From contig DATMFF010000008.1 in NCBI GenBank assembly GCA_035556735.1, forward strand, positions 186,001 to 250,000: DNA of 64,000 bases, in the 5' to 3' direction. Of the stretch, positions 1-10,715 are shown in pieces (within the stretch, counting starts at the first letter, position 1; each line of letters begins with the position of its first letter). Position numbers and translations under genes: made by a program. Under the pieces are notes generated by a model that ran no database searches, had not been told where the DNA came from, and saw nothing but the letters and a program-made list of their open reading frames with translations. This DNA is from CANJBX01 sp035556735 (lineage in GTDB: Bacteria; Pseudomonadota; Alphaproteobacteria; Rhizobiales; Xanthobacteraceae).

Positions 1-2070
<2,070 letters not shown>

Positions 2071-2180
2071 GCAGCCCCCGAACGCCGGGTCTGCGTACCC
2101 GTTCCCGGGACGGAATACGCTGGGGCAATCTGGCGCGCCGGATCCGGGCGGGGGTCGTGCGCGACTTCGGAATCGGGACG

Positions 2181-3122
2181 CTAGCCCCGCATCTCCTCGA
2201 TGCGGTTCCAGATCCGGGCGGCGATGTCGGGCCCGCCGAGGCGCTGGATGGCGCGGATGCCGGTCGGCGAGGTCACGTTGATCTCGGTGAGATAGCCGCC
2301 GATCACGTCGATGCCCGTGAACAGCAGGCCGCGCTTGCGCAGCTCGGGGCCGAGCCGCTCGCAGATCTCGCGCTCGCGCGGCGTGAGGTCGGTGTCGTGC
2401 GCGGCGCCGCCGCGCACCATGTTGGAGCGCAGGTCGTCGGGCGCGGGCACGCGGTTGACCGCGCCCGCGAACTCGCCGTCGACGAGGATGATGCGCTTGT
2501 CGCCGTGCTTCACGTCGGGGAGGAACCTCTGCACGACCCACTGCTCGCGGAACGTCGTCGCGAACAGGTCGTAGAGCGAGCCGAAGTTGAGATCGTCCTT
2601 GGTGAGACGGAAGACGGCGGCGCCGCCGTTGCCGTAGAGCGGCTTCATCACGATGTCGCCGTGCTCGGCGCGGAACGCGCGGATCTCCTCGAGGTCGCGC
2701 GTGATCAACGTCGGCGGCATCAGGTCCGGGAAATCCATCACGAACATCTTCTCGGGCGCGTTGCGCACGTGCGCCGGGTCGTTGACCACCAGCGTCTTGG
2801 GATGAACGCGCTCGAGCAGGTGCGTGGCCGTGATGTAGGCGAGGTCGAAGGGGGGATCCTGGCGCATCAGGATGACGTCGAAGGTCGAGAGGTCGACCCG
2901 CGTTGCCCCGCCCAGGCTGAAGTGGCCGCCCTCGACGTCGCGCACCTCGAGCTCGCGCACCGTGGCGAACACCTTGTTGCCGCGCAGGGCGAGCTTGTCG
3001 GGCGTGTAATAGGAAATGGGATAGCAGCGCTTCTGCGCTTCCAGCAGCAGGGCGAAGGTGGAATCGCCGCGGATGTTGATCCGCTCGATCGGGTCCATCT
3101 GGACGGCGACGGTGAGGGCCAT
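2181..3122 (-). CDS. gshB: Glutathione synthetase
   Basis: The 313-residue product starts MALTVAVQMDPIERINIRGD, matching the usual beginning and length of bacterial GshB; an in-frame extension upstream to 3188 looks untranslated. It has the N-terminal pre-ATP-grasp fold and an ATP-grasp domain (visible: MKPLYGNGGAAVFRL, then RIILVDGEFAGAVNR and the metal-binding stretch FTGIDVIGGYLTEINVTSPTG near the C-terminus). It ligates glycine to gamma-glutamylcysteine in the cytosol using ATP, the last step of glutathione synthesis. The order gshB, yraN, rsmI on one strand is the conserved alphaproteobacterial arrangement and supports the call. No strong Shine-Dalgarno sequence is seen before the chosen ATG, so the start rests on family length. 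Confidence 0.95.
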   Translation of the reverse strand: MALTVAVQMDPIERINIRGDSTFALLLEAQKRCYPISYYTPDKLALRGNKVFATVRELEVRDVEGGHFSLGGATRVDLSTFDVILMRQDPPFDLAYITATHLLERVHPKTLVVNDPAHVRNAPEKMFVMDFPDLMPPTLITRDLEEIRAFRAEHGDIVMKPLYGNGGAAVFRLTKDDLNFGSLYDLFATTFREQWVVQRFLPDVKHGDKRIILVDGEFAGAVNRVPAPDDLRSNMVRGGAAHDTDLTPREREICERLGPELRKRGLLFTGIDVIGGYLTEINVTSPTGIRAIQRLGGPDIAARIWNRIEEMRG

Positions 3123-3212
3123 GGATCGGTTCCGGTTGAAGCGCGGCTTGTTTAGCAGAAGACGGAGGATGGTGCAGGGGGATCTCAAGCGCGCCCTGCG
3201 CGCGAAGGCGTC

Positions 3213-3659
3213 CTATGCGCCCGCGTCGAAGGCGGCGGGGAGGTGCTGCGGGATCTTGCCCGGGGTCACCACGACCACGTCGAAGCGGATGTCGCCGCTG
3301 ACCTCGCCGCCGCGCGCGGCCAGCCAATATTCAGCGGCGGCGACGATGCGGCGGCGCTGCTGCTCGGTGACGGCCTCGACGGCCTCCTCGTAGCTCGCGC
3401 GCGCCTTGACCTCGACGAACACCAGCGCGCCGCGCCGGCGCGCCACGATGTCGATCTCGCCGACGGGCGAGCGGAAGCGCCGCGCGAGGATGCGGTAGCC
3501 CTTCATGATCAGGAACGCGGCGGCCTTGCTCTCGGCCGAGATGCCGTGCGCGAAGGCGGCGACGCGCTTGGGATCGGGCGTGCGCCCGGGCGCCGGCGCG
3601 GCCTCGGCCGCAGCGTTCTGCGAGGGGAGCCTAATCGTTCGATTGATCCGTCGAGCCAT
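3213..3659 (-). CDS. yraN: YraN family (UPF0102) nuclease-like protein
   Basis: This 148-residue protein has the UPF0102 core: GISAESKAAAFLIMKGYRIL, then SPVGEIDIVARR and LVFVEVKAR. The D...ExK spacing is that of the PD-(D/E)XK nuclease fold, to which the family is assigned; its biological role is still poorly defined, with proposals in recombination or repair. The N-terminal 35 residues are Ala/Pro-rich and unlike the conserved part. Its first 29 bases overlap the end of rsmI, so the two genes are probably translated from one message. The next in-frame Met lies inside the conserved core, so this start is the only sensible one. Confidence 0.9.
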   Translation of the reverse strand: MARRINRTIRLPSQNAAAEAAPAPGRTPDPKRVAAFAHGISAESKAAAFLIMKGYRILARRFRSPVGEIDIVARRRGALVFVEVKARASYEEAVEAVTEQQRRRIVAAAEYWLAARGGEVSGDIRFDVVVVTPGKIPQHLPAAFDAGA

Positions 3660-4557
3660 CGTTTTCGCTTTTCACCAATTCCAGCGCGCGCCGGTAGATC
3701 TCCTTGCGCGGCTGCCCCGTCGCGTCGGCGACGGTGGCGACCGCATCCTTGAGCGAGGACTCGCTCAAGGTCCGGCGCAGCAGGCCGTCGATGTCCTCGC
3801 CGCGCGGCGCGGCCCGTTCGTCCGCCGGCGCGATCAGCACGACGAACTCGCCGCGCGTCTCGCCGCCCTGCGCGTAGTGCGCCGCCAGCGCGGGCAGCGG
3901 ATCGCGCCGCACCTCCTCGTGCAGCTTGGTCAGCTCGCGGCAGATCGCGGCTTCGCGCCCCCCGAAGGCGGCGGCGAGATCGGCGAGGGCCGTTGCGAGC
4001 CGCGGCCCGCTCTCGAACAGCACCAGTGTCGCCGTCATGTGGGCAAGCTCGGCGATGCGCGCGCGCCGCGCGCCCTGCTTCGCCGGCAGGAAGCCCTCGA
4101 AGAAGAAGCGGTCGGTCGGCAGCCCCGCAACGGCGAGCGCGGCCATGACCGCGGACGCGCCGGGCACGGCGGTGACGGCGTGGCCGGCCGCGCGCGCGGC
4201 GGTCACGAGCTTGTAGCCGGGGTCGGAGATCAGCGGCGTGCCGGCGTCGGAGACGAGCGCGATCGCGGCGCCGGCCGCGAGCTTCTCAAGGAGCCTGGGG
4301 CGCGCCGCGGCGGCGTTGTGCTCGTGGTAGGGCGTGAGCGAGGCGGCGATGGCGTAGCGCTCGAGCAGCTTGTGGGTGACGCGCGTGTCCTCGCAGGCGA
4401 CGAGGTCGGCGGCGGCCAGCGTCTCGAGCGCGCGCAAGGTCACGTCGCCGAGGTTCCCGATGGGGGTCGCGACCACGTAGAGGCCGGGTTCGAGCGGCGC
4501 CGCCGCCAGCGTGTGGGTCCCGATCTGGAATGTGCGCGGCCGGTCCGACGAGGTCAT
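3631..4557 (-). CDS. rsmI: 16S rRNA (cytidine1402-2'-O)-methyltransferase
   Basis: The 308-residue protein opens with the tetrapyrrole-methylase-fold signature GLYVVATPIGNLGDVTLRAL and continues with ACEDTRVTHKLLERY and ALVSDAGTPLISDPGYKLV, all diagnostic of RsmI. With S-adenosylmethionine it methylates the 2'-OH of C1402 in the 16S rRNA P-site; RsmH normally adds the partner N4 methyl. The length is a little above the E. coli protein because of a C-terminal tail. It is the first gene of an rsmI-yraN-gshB run and is divergent from the LppC-like lipoprotein gene, the usual genomic partner. Confidence 0.95.
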   Translation of the reverse strand: MTSSDRPRTFQIGTHTLAAAPLEPGLYVVATPIGNLGDVTLRALETLAAADLVACEDTRVTHKLLERYAIAASLTPYHEHNAAAARPRLLEKLAAGAAIALVSDAGTPLISDPGYKLVTAARAAGHAVTAVPGASAVMAALAVAGLPTDRFFFEGFLPAKQGARRARIAELAHMTATLVLFESGPRLATALADLAAAFGGREAAICRELTKLHEEVRRDPLPALAAHYAQGGETRGEFVVLIAPADERAAPRGEDIDGLLRRTLSESSLKDAVATVADATGQPRKEIYRRALELVKSENDGSTDQSND

Positions 4558-4884
4558 CGCGGCACCATAGCCGAGCCAAAGAGGTTGCGGCGATCTGACA
4601 CTTCAACCATGCCGGGGATGACGCGGAATTCTGTTGATCATCGGTACTTTAGGGATTTGGTTAACCATTCGACGACAATATGCCGGATTGCCGTCCTAGC
4701 CAGTGTGGGGGTCGGACACACAGCCGAAGGGACGCCGAGGGGTGGCCTGCCGGCACTTGGCGTGCGAGCAACGAGCGCGGGGTAGCGGCTTTGCGCCCGA
4801 TCGCACGCTAACACATTGATCGAGCGCATGATCCTGCGGCGAGCCGGTTTCTACTTCGTCGGACCATGCGCTGGGAGACCGGCC
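4558..4884. other. Divergent intergenic region, rsmI / lipoprotein gene
   Basis: These 327 bases separate two divergent genes and must carry both promoters. The stretch around 4625-4690 is clearly richer in A+T than its surroundings and contains the palindrome GGTTAACC at about 4658-4665. No convincing -35/-10 pair could be assigned by eye. A 63-codon frame on the minus strand here has no ribosome-binding site or recognisable product. Confidence 0.5.
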
Positions 4885-6111
4885 ATGTTGCGGGCTGTCG
4901 GGGCAAAGTTGGGAGCATTCGTCGCGCGGCGTGCCTCGCAGGCCGCGGGCGTCGCCGTGGCGGTGCTGCTGTCGGCCTGCTCCGGGGCGAACAACCCGCT
5001 GAGCGATTTCCTCAGCAGCAGCCAGGCGCCGGCGCCGCCCGCGATCCCGCAGCAGGCGCAGGCGATCGGCACTGGCCAGGTGAGAGTCGGGCTGATCCTG
5101 CCGATCGGCGCGCTCGGCAATGCCGGCCAGGTCGGCCAGTCGATGCGCAATGCCGCCGAACTGGCGATCACCGAGTTCAACAATCCTGACCTGCAGCTCC
5201 TGGTGAAGGACGACGGCGGCTCGCCGCAGGGCGCGCAGCTCGCCGCGCAGCAGGCGGTGGACGAGGGCGCCGTGATCGTGCTGGGTCCGCTGTTCGCGCA
5301 ATCGGTGCAGGCGGCGGCGACGGTGACGCGCAGCCGCAACATCCCGATGATCGCCTACTCGACGGATTCCAACGTCGCGAGCCGCGGCGTCTATCTGCTC
5401 AGCTTCCTGCCCGAGACCGACGTCGACCGCATCGTCGATTACGCGGTCGCGCAGGGCAAGCGCTCCTACGTGGCGCTGGTGCCGGACAATCCCTATGGCG
5501 GGGTCGTCGAAGCCGAGTTCCGGCAGTATGTCGCGCGCAAGGGCGGCCGCGTCGTCGCGGTCGAGCGCTATTCCACCGATCCGGCGCGGCTGCAGAGCGT
5601 CGTGCAGACGATCGCCCAGGCGGCGGGCAGCGCCGACGCGCTGTTCCTGCCGGGCGAAGGCGACCAGGTGCCCGCGGTGGCGCGCGCGCTCGCGGCGGGT
5701 GGCGTCAACCTCAAGCGCCTGCAGCTGCTCGGCACGAGTCTGTGGGAGGACTCGCGCATCTTCGCCGAGCCGACCCTCGCGGGCGGCTGGTACGTCGCGC
5801 CCGATCCGAACAGCGCCAACAACTTCCGCACTTTCGCTGCGCGCTATCGCCAGCGCTACGGCCAGGACCCGACCCGCACCGCGACCTTCGCCTACGACTC
5901 GGTGGCGCTCGTCGCCGCGCTGGTGAAGACGCAAGGCCCGACCGGCCTCACCAGCCAAGTGCTCACCAATCCCTCGGGCTTCGCCGGCATCGACGGGGTG
6001 TTCCGCTTCCGCGCCGACGGCACCAACCAGCGCGGGCTCGCGGTGCTGCGCGTCACGCCGCAGGGCGGCACCGTGATCTCGCCGGCACCGCGCTCGTTCA
6101 GCGGGTCGTAG
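4885..6111 (+). CDS. LppC/LpoA-like lipoprotein (penicillin-binding protein activator)
   Basis: The chosen ATG at 4885 follows a GGGAGA ribosome-binding site and gives 408 residues; longer in-frame starts would put charged sequence before the signal peptide. A lipobox LLSACSG places the lipidated Cys at residue 32, so the protein should be anchored to a membrane on the periplasmic side. The rest is a type I periplasmic-binding-protein fold (VRVGLILPIGALGNAGQVGQ, then VIVLGPLFAQSVQAAATV, RNIPMIAYSTDSNVAS). Proteins of this LppC/LpoA group activate bifunctional penicillin-binding proteins in gammaproteobacteria. In rhizobia the role is inferred from fold and from the conserved position next to rsmI. 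Confidence 0.85.
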   Translation: MLRAVGAKLGAFVARRASQAAGVAVAVLLSACSGANNPLSDFLSSSQAPAPPAIPQQAQAIGTGQVRVGLILPIGALGNAGQVGQSMRNAAELAITEFNNPDLQLLVKDDGGSPQGAQLAAQQAVDEGAVIVLGPLFAQSVQAAATVTRSRNIPMIAYSTDSNVASRGVYLLSFLPETDVDRIVDYAVAQGKRSYVALVPDNPYGGVVEAEFRQYVARKGGRVVAVERYSTDPARLQSVVQTIAQAAGSADALFLPGEGDQVPAVARALAAGGVNLKRLQLLGTSLWEDSRIFAEPTLAGGWYVAPDPNSANNFRTFAARYRQRYGQDPTRTATFAYDSVALVAALVKTQGPTGLTSQVLTNPSGFAGIDGVFRFRADGTNQRGLAVLRVTPQGGTVISPAPRSFSGS

Positions 6112-6140
6112 CGCGGGCCGCCGTCAGCTGTTTGGCCCCC

Positions 6141-6208
6141 CGCCGCGCCTGTGCGCGGCGACCCTCGGGTCGTAGCCCGAGGGCAGGCTCTCTCCCCGAC
6201 GGGGAGAG
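6141..6208. terminator. Three stacked hairpins between convergent genes
   Basis: Three perfect stem-loops lie end to end between the convergent lipoprotein gene and hemW: CGCCGCGC/GCGCGGCG at 6141-6160, CCCTCGGG/CCCGAGGG at 6162-6183, and CTCTCCCC/GGGGAGAG at 6190-6208. Being symmetric they could stop transcription from both sides. No T-tract follows, so factor-independent termination is not certain. The last hairpin resembles a repeat common in rhizobial intergenic DNA. Confidence 0.5.
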
Positions 6209-6260
6209 GTGGGGGCTGTGCTGCGTTGAAGCATCGTGATGAGAGCCGCAGAACCCGACC

Positions 6261-7427
6261 CTACGCCGCGAGGTCGGCCACCACCGCGTTGAGGATGGGA
6301 AAGCCGCTGCGCGTCACGCGCAGGCGGCCGTCCGCGGTGCGCTCGACAAAGCCCTCGCCGAGCAGGGTGGCGATGCGCTCGCGGTCGAGCGAACGCCCGG
6401 CGAGCGCGGCGTAGCGGACGGGGTCGATGCCCTCGACGAGGCGCAGCCCCATCAGCAGGTATTCGTCGGCGCTCTCCTCCGGCGACAGCGTCTCGTCGGT
6501 GATGAGGCCGTGGCCGCTCGCCTCGACGCGCATCAACCAGCTCTCCGGCCGCCGCTCGGTGGCGGTGGCGCGGCGCATGCCGCCCTCGATCAGGCGCCCG
6601 TGCGCGCCCGGGCCGATGCCGGCATATTCGTGATAGCGCCAGTAGATCAGGTTGTGCCGGCTCTCGGCGCCGGGACGCGCGTGATTGGAGATCTCGTAGG
6701 CGGGCAGGCCGTGCGTTGCGCAGATCTCCTGCGTCACGTCGAAGAACTCGCGCGCGAGGTCGGGGTCGGGGACGGTGAGCTTGCCGGCCGCGTGCAATGA
6801 TGCGAACGGCGTGCCCTCCTCGATGGTGAGCTGATAGAGCGAGAGATGCTCGGCCGCCTCGCCGATGGCGCGCTCAAGCTCGGCGCGCCACTCCGCCGGC
6901 GTCTGCCCCGGCCGCGCATAGATGAGGTCGAACGAGTAGCGCTCGAAGGTCTCGCGCGCGATCTTCACCGCCGCGAGCGCTTCCTCGACCGTGTGCAGGC
7001 GGCCGAGTGCGCGCAGCTGCGCGTCGTCGAGCGCCTGCACGCCGAGCGAGACGCGGTTGACGCCCGCGGCGCGGTAGCCGCGAAAGCGCGTCGCCTCGAC
7101 GCTGGTCGGATTGGCCTCGAGCGTCACCTCGATGTCGGGCGCGATGGACCAGTGCCTGCCGATCGTGTCGAGGATGGCGCCGACGGTCGCCGGCTGCATC
7201 AGCGAGGGCGTGCCGCCGCCGAAGAAGATCGTGGAAACGGTGCGCCCGGGCGTACGCGCGGCGGTCGCCGCGATCTCGGCGGCGAAGGCGCGCAGGTAGC
7301 GCGCTTCGTCGATCGCGGCGTGCCGCACGTGGCTGTTGAAGTCGCAGTAGGGACACTTCGACAGGCAGAACGGCCAGTGCACGTACACGCCGAAATCGGG
7401 CTCGGGCGATGTCGTCATGGCCAGCAT
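6261..7427 (-). CDS. hemW: HemW-like radical SAM heme chaperone
   Basis: The real product is about 388 residues, beginning MLAMTTSPEPDFGVYVHWPF; the frame stays open about 110 codons further upstream, but that part runs through rdgB and is spurious. The radical-SAM cluster motif is CLSKCPYC (residues 21-28), followed by the SAM-binding stretch FFGGGTPSLM and the C-terminal HemN-like domain. Family members were once annotated as oxygen-independent coproporphyrinogen oxidase; those with this CxxxCxxC spacing are now regarded as HemW heme chaperones. ATGs at 7427 and 7418 are both possible and neither has a clear ribosome-binding site. It follows rdgB in the same direction, the standard order. 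Confidence 0.92.
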   Translation of the reverse strand: MLAMTTSPEPDFGVYVHWPFCLSKCPYCDFNSHVRHAAIDEARYLRAFAAEIAATAARTPGRTVSTIFFGGGTPSLMQPATVGAILDTIGRHWSIAPDIEVTLEANPTSVEATRFRGYRAAGVNRVSLGVQALDDAQLRALGRLHTVEEALAAVKIARETFERYSFDLIYARPGQTPAEWRAELERAIGEAAEHLSLYQLTIEEGTPFASLHAAGKLTVPDPDLAREFFDVTQEICATHGLPAYEISNHARPGAESRHNLIYWRYHEYAGIGPGAHGRLIEGGMRRATATERRPESWLMRVEASGHGLITDETLSPEESADEYLLMGLRLVEGIDPVRYAALAGRSLDRERIATLLGEGFVERTADGRLRVTRSGFPILNAVVADLAA

Positions 7428-7507
7428 ATGCCATGCTTCGCGGGGTCTCGTCACGCGATGGTTGCGCGAATACCGCCAGGCCAGCAGGGAATGGCTGCCT
7501 CGCGCCC

Positions 7508-8173
7508 TCAGCCGCGCAGGCAGGCGTTCGCGAGCAGCACGAAGGCGCGGGCGCGGTGCGAGAGGCCCATGCCGCGCGGCGGCAGGCCGTGCTTCTCCTC
7601 CGCACTCATCTCGCCGAAAGTGCGCGCGTGCCCGTCGGGCAGGAACATCGGGTCGTAGCCGAAGCCGCGCTCGCCGCGCGGCGGCCACACCAGCGCGCCG
7701 TGAACGCGCGCCTCGAACTCCTCGACATGCCCGTCGGGCCAGGCGACGCACAGTGCCGAGACGAAATGCGCGCGCCGCTGCTCGGGGGCGGTCGCGCCGC
7801 GCTCGCGCATGAGCGCGTCGATGCGCGCCATCGCCTGCGCGAAATCCTTCGAAGGCCCGGCCCAGCGCGCGGAATGGATGCCGGGCTCGCCGCCGAGCGC
7901 GTCGACCGCGAGCCCCGAGTCGTCGGAGAACGCGGGCAGCTGCGCCGCCACCGCGGCGGCCTGCGCCTTGATGCGCGCGTTGGCGGCGAAGGTCGTGCCG
8001 GTCTCCTCCGGCTCGGGCAGGCCGAGCTCGCCGGCGGAGACGGCCGTCACGCCATAGGGCGCCAGCAGGTCGCGCATCTCGGCGAGCTTGCCGGGATTGT
8101 GGGTCGCGATCACCACCTTGCCGGTGAGGCGGCGGTGGGACGCGCGCGCAGGCTCGGCGGGTGAGGTGCTCAC
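7508..8173 (-). CDS. rdgB: Non-canonical purine NTP pyrophosphatase (RdgB/HAM1)
   Basis: This 221-residue protein shows the family hallmarks: VVIATHNPGKLAEM near the start, GTTFAANARIKA, the DDSGLAVDALGGEPGIHSAR block and the GFGYDPMFLPDGH signature. It hydrolyses dITP, dXTP and XTP to monophosphates and so keeps deaminated purines out of DNA and RNA. Its start codon overlaps the stop of rph by four bases (ATGA), indicating translational coupling. The N-terminal 15 residues before the first strand are slightly longer than in E. coli. Confidence 0.95.
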   Translation of the reverse strand: MSTSPAEPARASHRRLTGKVVIATHNPGKLAEMRDLLAPYGVTAVSAGELGLPEPEETGTTFAANARIKAQAAAVAAQLPAFSDDSGLAVDALGGEPGIHSARWAGPSKDFAQAMARIDALMRERGATAPEQRRAHFVSALCVAWPDGHVEEFEARVHGALVWPPRGERGFGYDPMFLPDGHARTFGEMSAEEKHGLPPRGMGLSHRARAFVLLANACLRG

Positions 8174-8883
8174 ATCACCGCCAGCTTCTGCAGGTCGACG
8201 AGCTTGCGCACGCCCTTGCGCGCCAGCGCCAGCAGGGCGAGCAGCTGCTCCTCGCTGAACGGATCGCGCTCGGCGGTGCCCTGCACCTCGACGATGCGGC
8301 CGTCGCCCGTGAGCACGAAGTTGGCGTCGGTGTCGGCCTCGGAATCTTCCGCGTAATCGAGGTCGAGCACGGCGACGCCGTTGAACACGCCGCAGGAGAT
8401 CGCCGCGATGTGGTCGCGCACGGGATCGGTGCGCAGCATCTCGCGTTTCTTCATCCAGGCGACGCAGTCGTAGAGCGCGACCCAGGCGCCGGTGATCGCG
8501 GCGGTGCGCGTGCCGCCGTCGGCCTGCAGCACGTCGCAGTCGATGGTGAGCTGGCGCTCGCCGAGCGCCTCGAGGTCGACGACCGCGCGCAGGCTGCGCC
8601 CGATCAGGCGCTGGATCTCGACGGTGCGCCCGCTCTGTTTGCCGGCGGCGGACTCGCGGCGGGTGCGCTCCAGCGTGGCGCGCGGCAGCATGCCGTATTC
8701 GGCGGTGATCCAGCCGCGGCCCTGGCCCTTGAGCCAGGGCGGCAGGCGGTCCTCGACGGTCGCGGTGACGAGCACATGGGTGTCGCCAAACTTCACGAGG
8801 CAGGAGCCCTCGGCATACTTGACGACGCCGCGCTCGAGGCTGACGGCGCGCAGTTCGTCGGGCTGACGGCGGCTGGGACGCAT
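8170..8883 (-). CDS. rph: Ribonuclease PH
   Basis: The sequence beginning MRPSRRQPDELRAVSLERGV is the canonical RNase PH N-terminus and gives 237 residues; an ATG five codons upstream adds a non-conserved MLENR. Visible signatures include SCLVKFGDTHVLVTATVEDR, GRGWITAEYGMLPRAT, and the phosphate-binding and catalytic region near QADGGTRTAAITGAWVALYD. It trims tRNA 3' ends phosphorolytically as a homohexamer. It is the first gene of rph-rdgB-hemW and is divergent from hrcA, a fixed arrangement in Hyphomicrobiales. Confidence 0.96.
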   Translation of the reverse strand: MRPSRRQPDELRAVSLERGVVKYAEGSCLVKFGDTHVLVTATVEDRLPPWLKGQGRGWITAEYGMLPRATLERTRRESAAGKQSGRTVEIQRLIGRSLRAVVDLEALGERQLTIDCDVLQADGGTRTAAITGAWVALYDCVAWMKKREMLRTDPVRDHIAAISCGVFNGVAVLDLDYAEDSEADTDANFVLTGDGRIVEVQGTAERDPFSEEQLLALLALARKGVRKLVDLQKLAVM

Positions 8884-8931
8884 GCGGTTTTCCAACAATT
8901 TCGATGGTTAACGGTACGGTTGGCAGCTTTT

Positions 8932-8967
8932 AGAGCATGATCCTGAAAAGTGGAAACCGGTTTTCGC
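8932..8967. repeat. Half copy of a palindromic intergenic repeat
   Basis: The sequence runs AGAGCATGATCCTGAAAAG and on into TGGAAACCGGTTTTC. This is the left arm and centre of a palindromic element whose fuller copy is at 34625-34673 in this window. The right arm (GATCATGCTC) is missing, so this copy is truncated. It lies in the divergent rph/hrcA promoter region. I recall similar elements scattered through rhizobial genomes. Confidence 0.7.
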
Positions 8968-9050
8968 CGGCCCTCGCGCCTGGGTAGGATGCCGTCTTGC
9001 GATCGGCGGGGCGAAGCCTACGTTCCTGCCCGATCGAAGGGGTTTTGTCC

Positions 9051-10136
9051 GTGGCTCAAGATACGCCATCCGTCACGCCACCGGCCGCGCCGGGTGCGCT
9101 CGCCCTGCTCAACGACCGCTCGCGCGAGATCTTCCGGCAGATCGTCGAGAGCTATCTCGCGACCGGCGAGCCGGTGGGCTCGCGCAACATCGCGCGCATC
9201 ATCCCGATGACGCTCTCGCCCGCCTCGGTGCGCAACGTCATGCAGGACCTCGAGCAGCTCGGTCTCGTCTATGCGCCGCACACCTCCGCCGGCCGGCTGC
9301 CGACCGAGGTGGGGCTGCGCTTCTTCGTCGACGCGCTGATGCAGGTCGGCGACCTCACGCAGGACGACCGCCGCAAGATCGAGGGCCAGGTGGCCGCCGC
9401 CGGCAAGACCGTCGACGGCGTGCTGACCGAGGCGACGCAGCTCCTGTCCGGGCTCACGCGCTCGGCCGGCGTCGTGCTCACCGCCAAGTCGAACGTGCGG
9501 CTCAAGCACATCGAGTTCGTGCGGCTCGAGCCCGAGCGCGCGCTGGTGGTGCTGGTGGGCGAGGACGGGCAGGTGGAGAACCGCATCCTGAGCGTGCCGC
9601 CGGGCCTGCCGACGGCCTCGCTCAGCGAAGCCTCGAACTTCCTCAACACGCATGCGCGCGGCAAGACGCTGGACGAGGCGCAGGCCGACCTGCGCGCGGC
9701 GCTGGAGGCGGCGCGCGCCGAGCTCGACGAACTGACCAAGCGGCTGATCGCCGACGGGCTCGCGAGCTGGTCGGGCGGCGGCGCCGACGAGCGGCGGCTG
9801 ATCGTGCGCGGCCACGCCAACCTGCTCGAGGACCTCAAGGCGCTCGAGGATCTCGAGCGCGTGCGCCGTCTGTTCGACGACCTCGAGACCAAGCGCGGCC
9901 TCGCTGACCTGCTCGGCCGCGCCGAACAGGCCGAGGGCGTGTGCATCTTCATCGGCTCGGAGAACCGGCTGTTCTCGCTCTCGGGCTCCTCGACCATCAT
10001 CGCGCCCTACCGCGACGCGGCCGGCCGCATCATCGGCGCCATCGGCATCATCGGCCCGACGCGGCTCAACTACGCGCGCGTGATCCCGACGGTGGACTAC
10101 ACCGCGAAGGTGGTGAGCCGGCTGCTGGGGGGATGA
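9051..10136 (+). CDS. hrcA: Heat-inducible transcription repressor HrcA
   Basis: The best start is the GTG at 9051, eight bases after GAAGGGG, giving 361 residues beginning MAQDTPSVTPPAAPG; an in-frame TTG at 8997 has no such site. The N-terminal winged helix contains LLNDRSREIFRQIVESYLATGEPVGSRNIAR in two blocks and VRNVMQDLEQLGLVYAPHTS, followed by the GAF-like dimerisation region ending in IGPTRLNYARVIPTVDYTAK. HrcA represses chaperone genes at CIRCE operators. No CIRCE element (TTAGCACTC-N9-GAGTGCTAA) was found upstream of hrcA, grpE or dnaK, so its target is probably elsewhere, for example groESL. The last 13 coding bases take part in the downstream duplication. Confidence 0.96.
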   Translation: MAQDTPSVTPPAAPGALALLNDRSREIFRQIVESYLATGEPVGSRNIARIIPMTLSPASVRNVMQDLEQLGLVYAPHTSAGRLPTEVGLRFFVDALMQVGDLTQDDRRKIEGQVAAAGKTVDGVLTEATQLLSGLTRSAGVVLTAKSNVRLKHIEFVRLEPERALVVLVGEDGQVENRILSVPPGLPTASLSEASNFLNTHARGKTLDEAQADLRAALEAARAELDELTKRLIADGLASWSGGGADERRLIVRGHANLLEDLKALEDLERVRRLFDDLETKRGLADLLGRAEQAEGVCIFIGSENRLFSLSGSSTIIAPYRDAAGRIIGAIGIIGPTRLNYARVIPTVDYTAKVVSRLLGG

Positions 10137-10149
10137 GGAGGCGCGGCGC

Positions 10150-10524
10150 TCAGCCGAGCCCGATCACGACACGGTCGGGGAATTCCGGGCGGTTGCCCCA
10201 GATGCGCACGCGCGTGCGGTCGGTCGCCACCTTCTCTTCGAGCAGGGTGTCCCACGCGATCGTCCACACGCTGACGCTGCGCCTGGGCGTGTCGATCACG
10301 CCGTCGAACAGCAAGGTCAGGCCGGCCGGCCGAAGCTGGTCGTGCGGCCCGATCGTGAAGATCGTGTCGCCATCCACGTCCGGACTGCAGCCGGCGAAGA
10401 TGCACGAGGACGTCGCGGCATACCGCGACGGGGTCGGATAGTCCTCGGGGAGCTTGGCCCTCTTCATGTCGCCGGCGATGATGACGAACGCATTCGGCGG
10501 CGCGGTGGTGATGGATTGGGTCAT
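10150..10524 (-). CDS. Putative immunity protein, copy 2 (unrecognised family)
   Basis: The 124-residue product starts MTQSITTAPPNAFVIIAGD, preceded by AGGCAGG; its ATG overlaps the stop of the upstream toxin-tail fragment (ATGA). No known domain was recognised. It is soluble and acidic-to-neutral, ending RTRVRIWGNRPEFPDRVVIGL, a tail shared residue for residue with its paralogue at 10746-11114, whereas the first 75 residues differ at most positions. Because a gene of this size follows each toxin C-terminus directly and overlaps it, an immunity role is inferred. It could alternatively be a general small conserved protein co-transferred with the toxin. It lies convergent with hrcA. Confidence 0.6.
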   Translation of the reverse strand: MTQSITTAPPNAFVIIAGDMKRAKLPEDYPTPSRYAATSSCIFAGCSPDVDGDTIFTIGPHDQLRPAGLTLLFDGVIDTPRRSVSVWTIAWDTLLEEKVATDRTRVRIWGNRPEFPDRVVIGLG

Positions 10525-10715
10525 GGCAACCTGCCTTTCAGTTTCAGTCGTCGGATCCACTGCGAAATCCAGCCGCCCTGCCGAGCACTGCAGATCGCAC
10601 AGTGGGGGAAAATCTCCTGGGCCTTGCTAAACAGAAAATTCATTGCAGTGGCATGCTGATGATCGCCGAACCAGTTGCCGGAGGCAGTTCCCGGATTCTT
10701 TGTTCCACAGGTGTG
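10521..10715 (-). pseudogene. Orphan toxin C-terminal cassette (no start codon)
   Basis: Reading the minus strand from about 10715 gives an uninterrupted tail of about 65 codons: HTCGTKNPGTASGNWFGDHQ, then ATAMNFLF, FPHCAICSARQGGW, ending at a TGA (10521-10523) that overlaps the next ATG. It is colinear with the C-terminus of the gene at 11111-11919 but has no ATG, GTG or TTG ahead of the conserved motifs; the frame reaches back only to the stop of the preceding immunity gene. The first Cys of the CxxC pair is lost at the junction. Such start-less tails paired with an immunity gene are known as orphan modules in contact-dependent inhibition and other polymorphic toxin loci. Confidence 0.65.

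Noticed and set aside
4638..4829. 63-codon minus-strand frame in the rsmI/lipoprotein spacer
   Set aside because: No ribosome-binding site, no motif, and it covers the region where both promoters must lie.
8900..9050. CIRCE operator before hrcA
   Set aside because: No TTAGCACTC-N9-GAGTGCTAA or near match is present; the palindromic sequence there belongs to a dispersed repeat.
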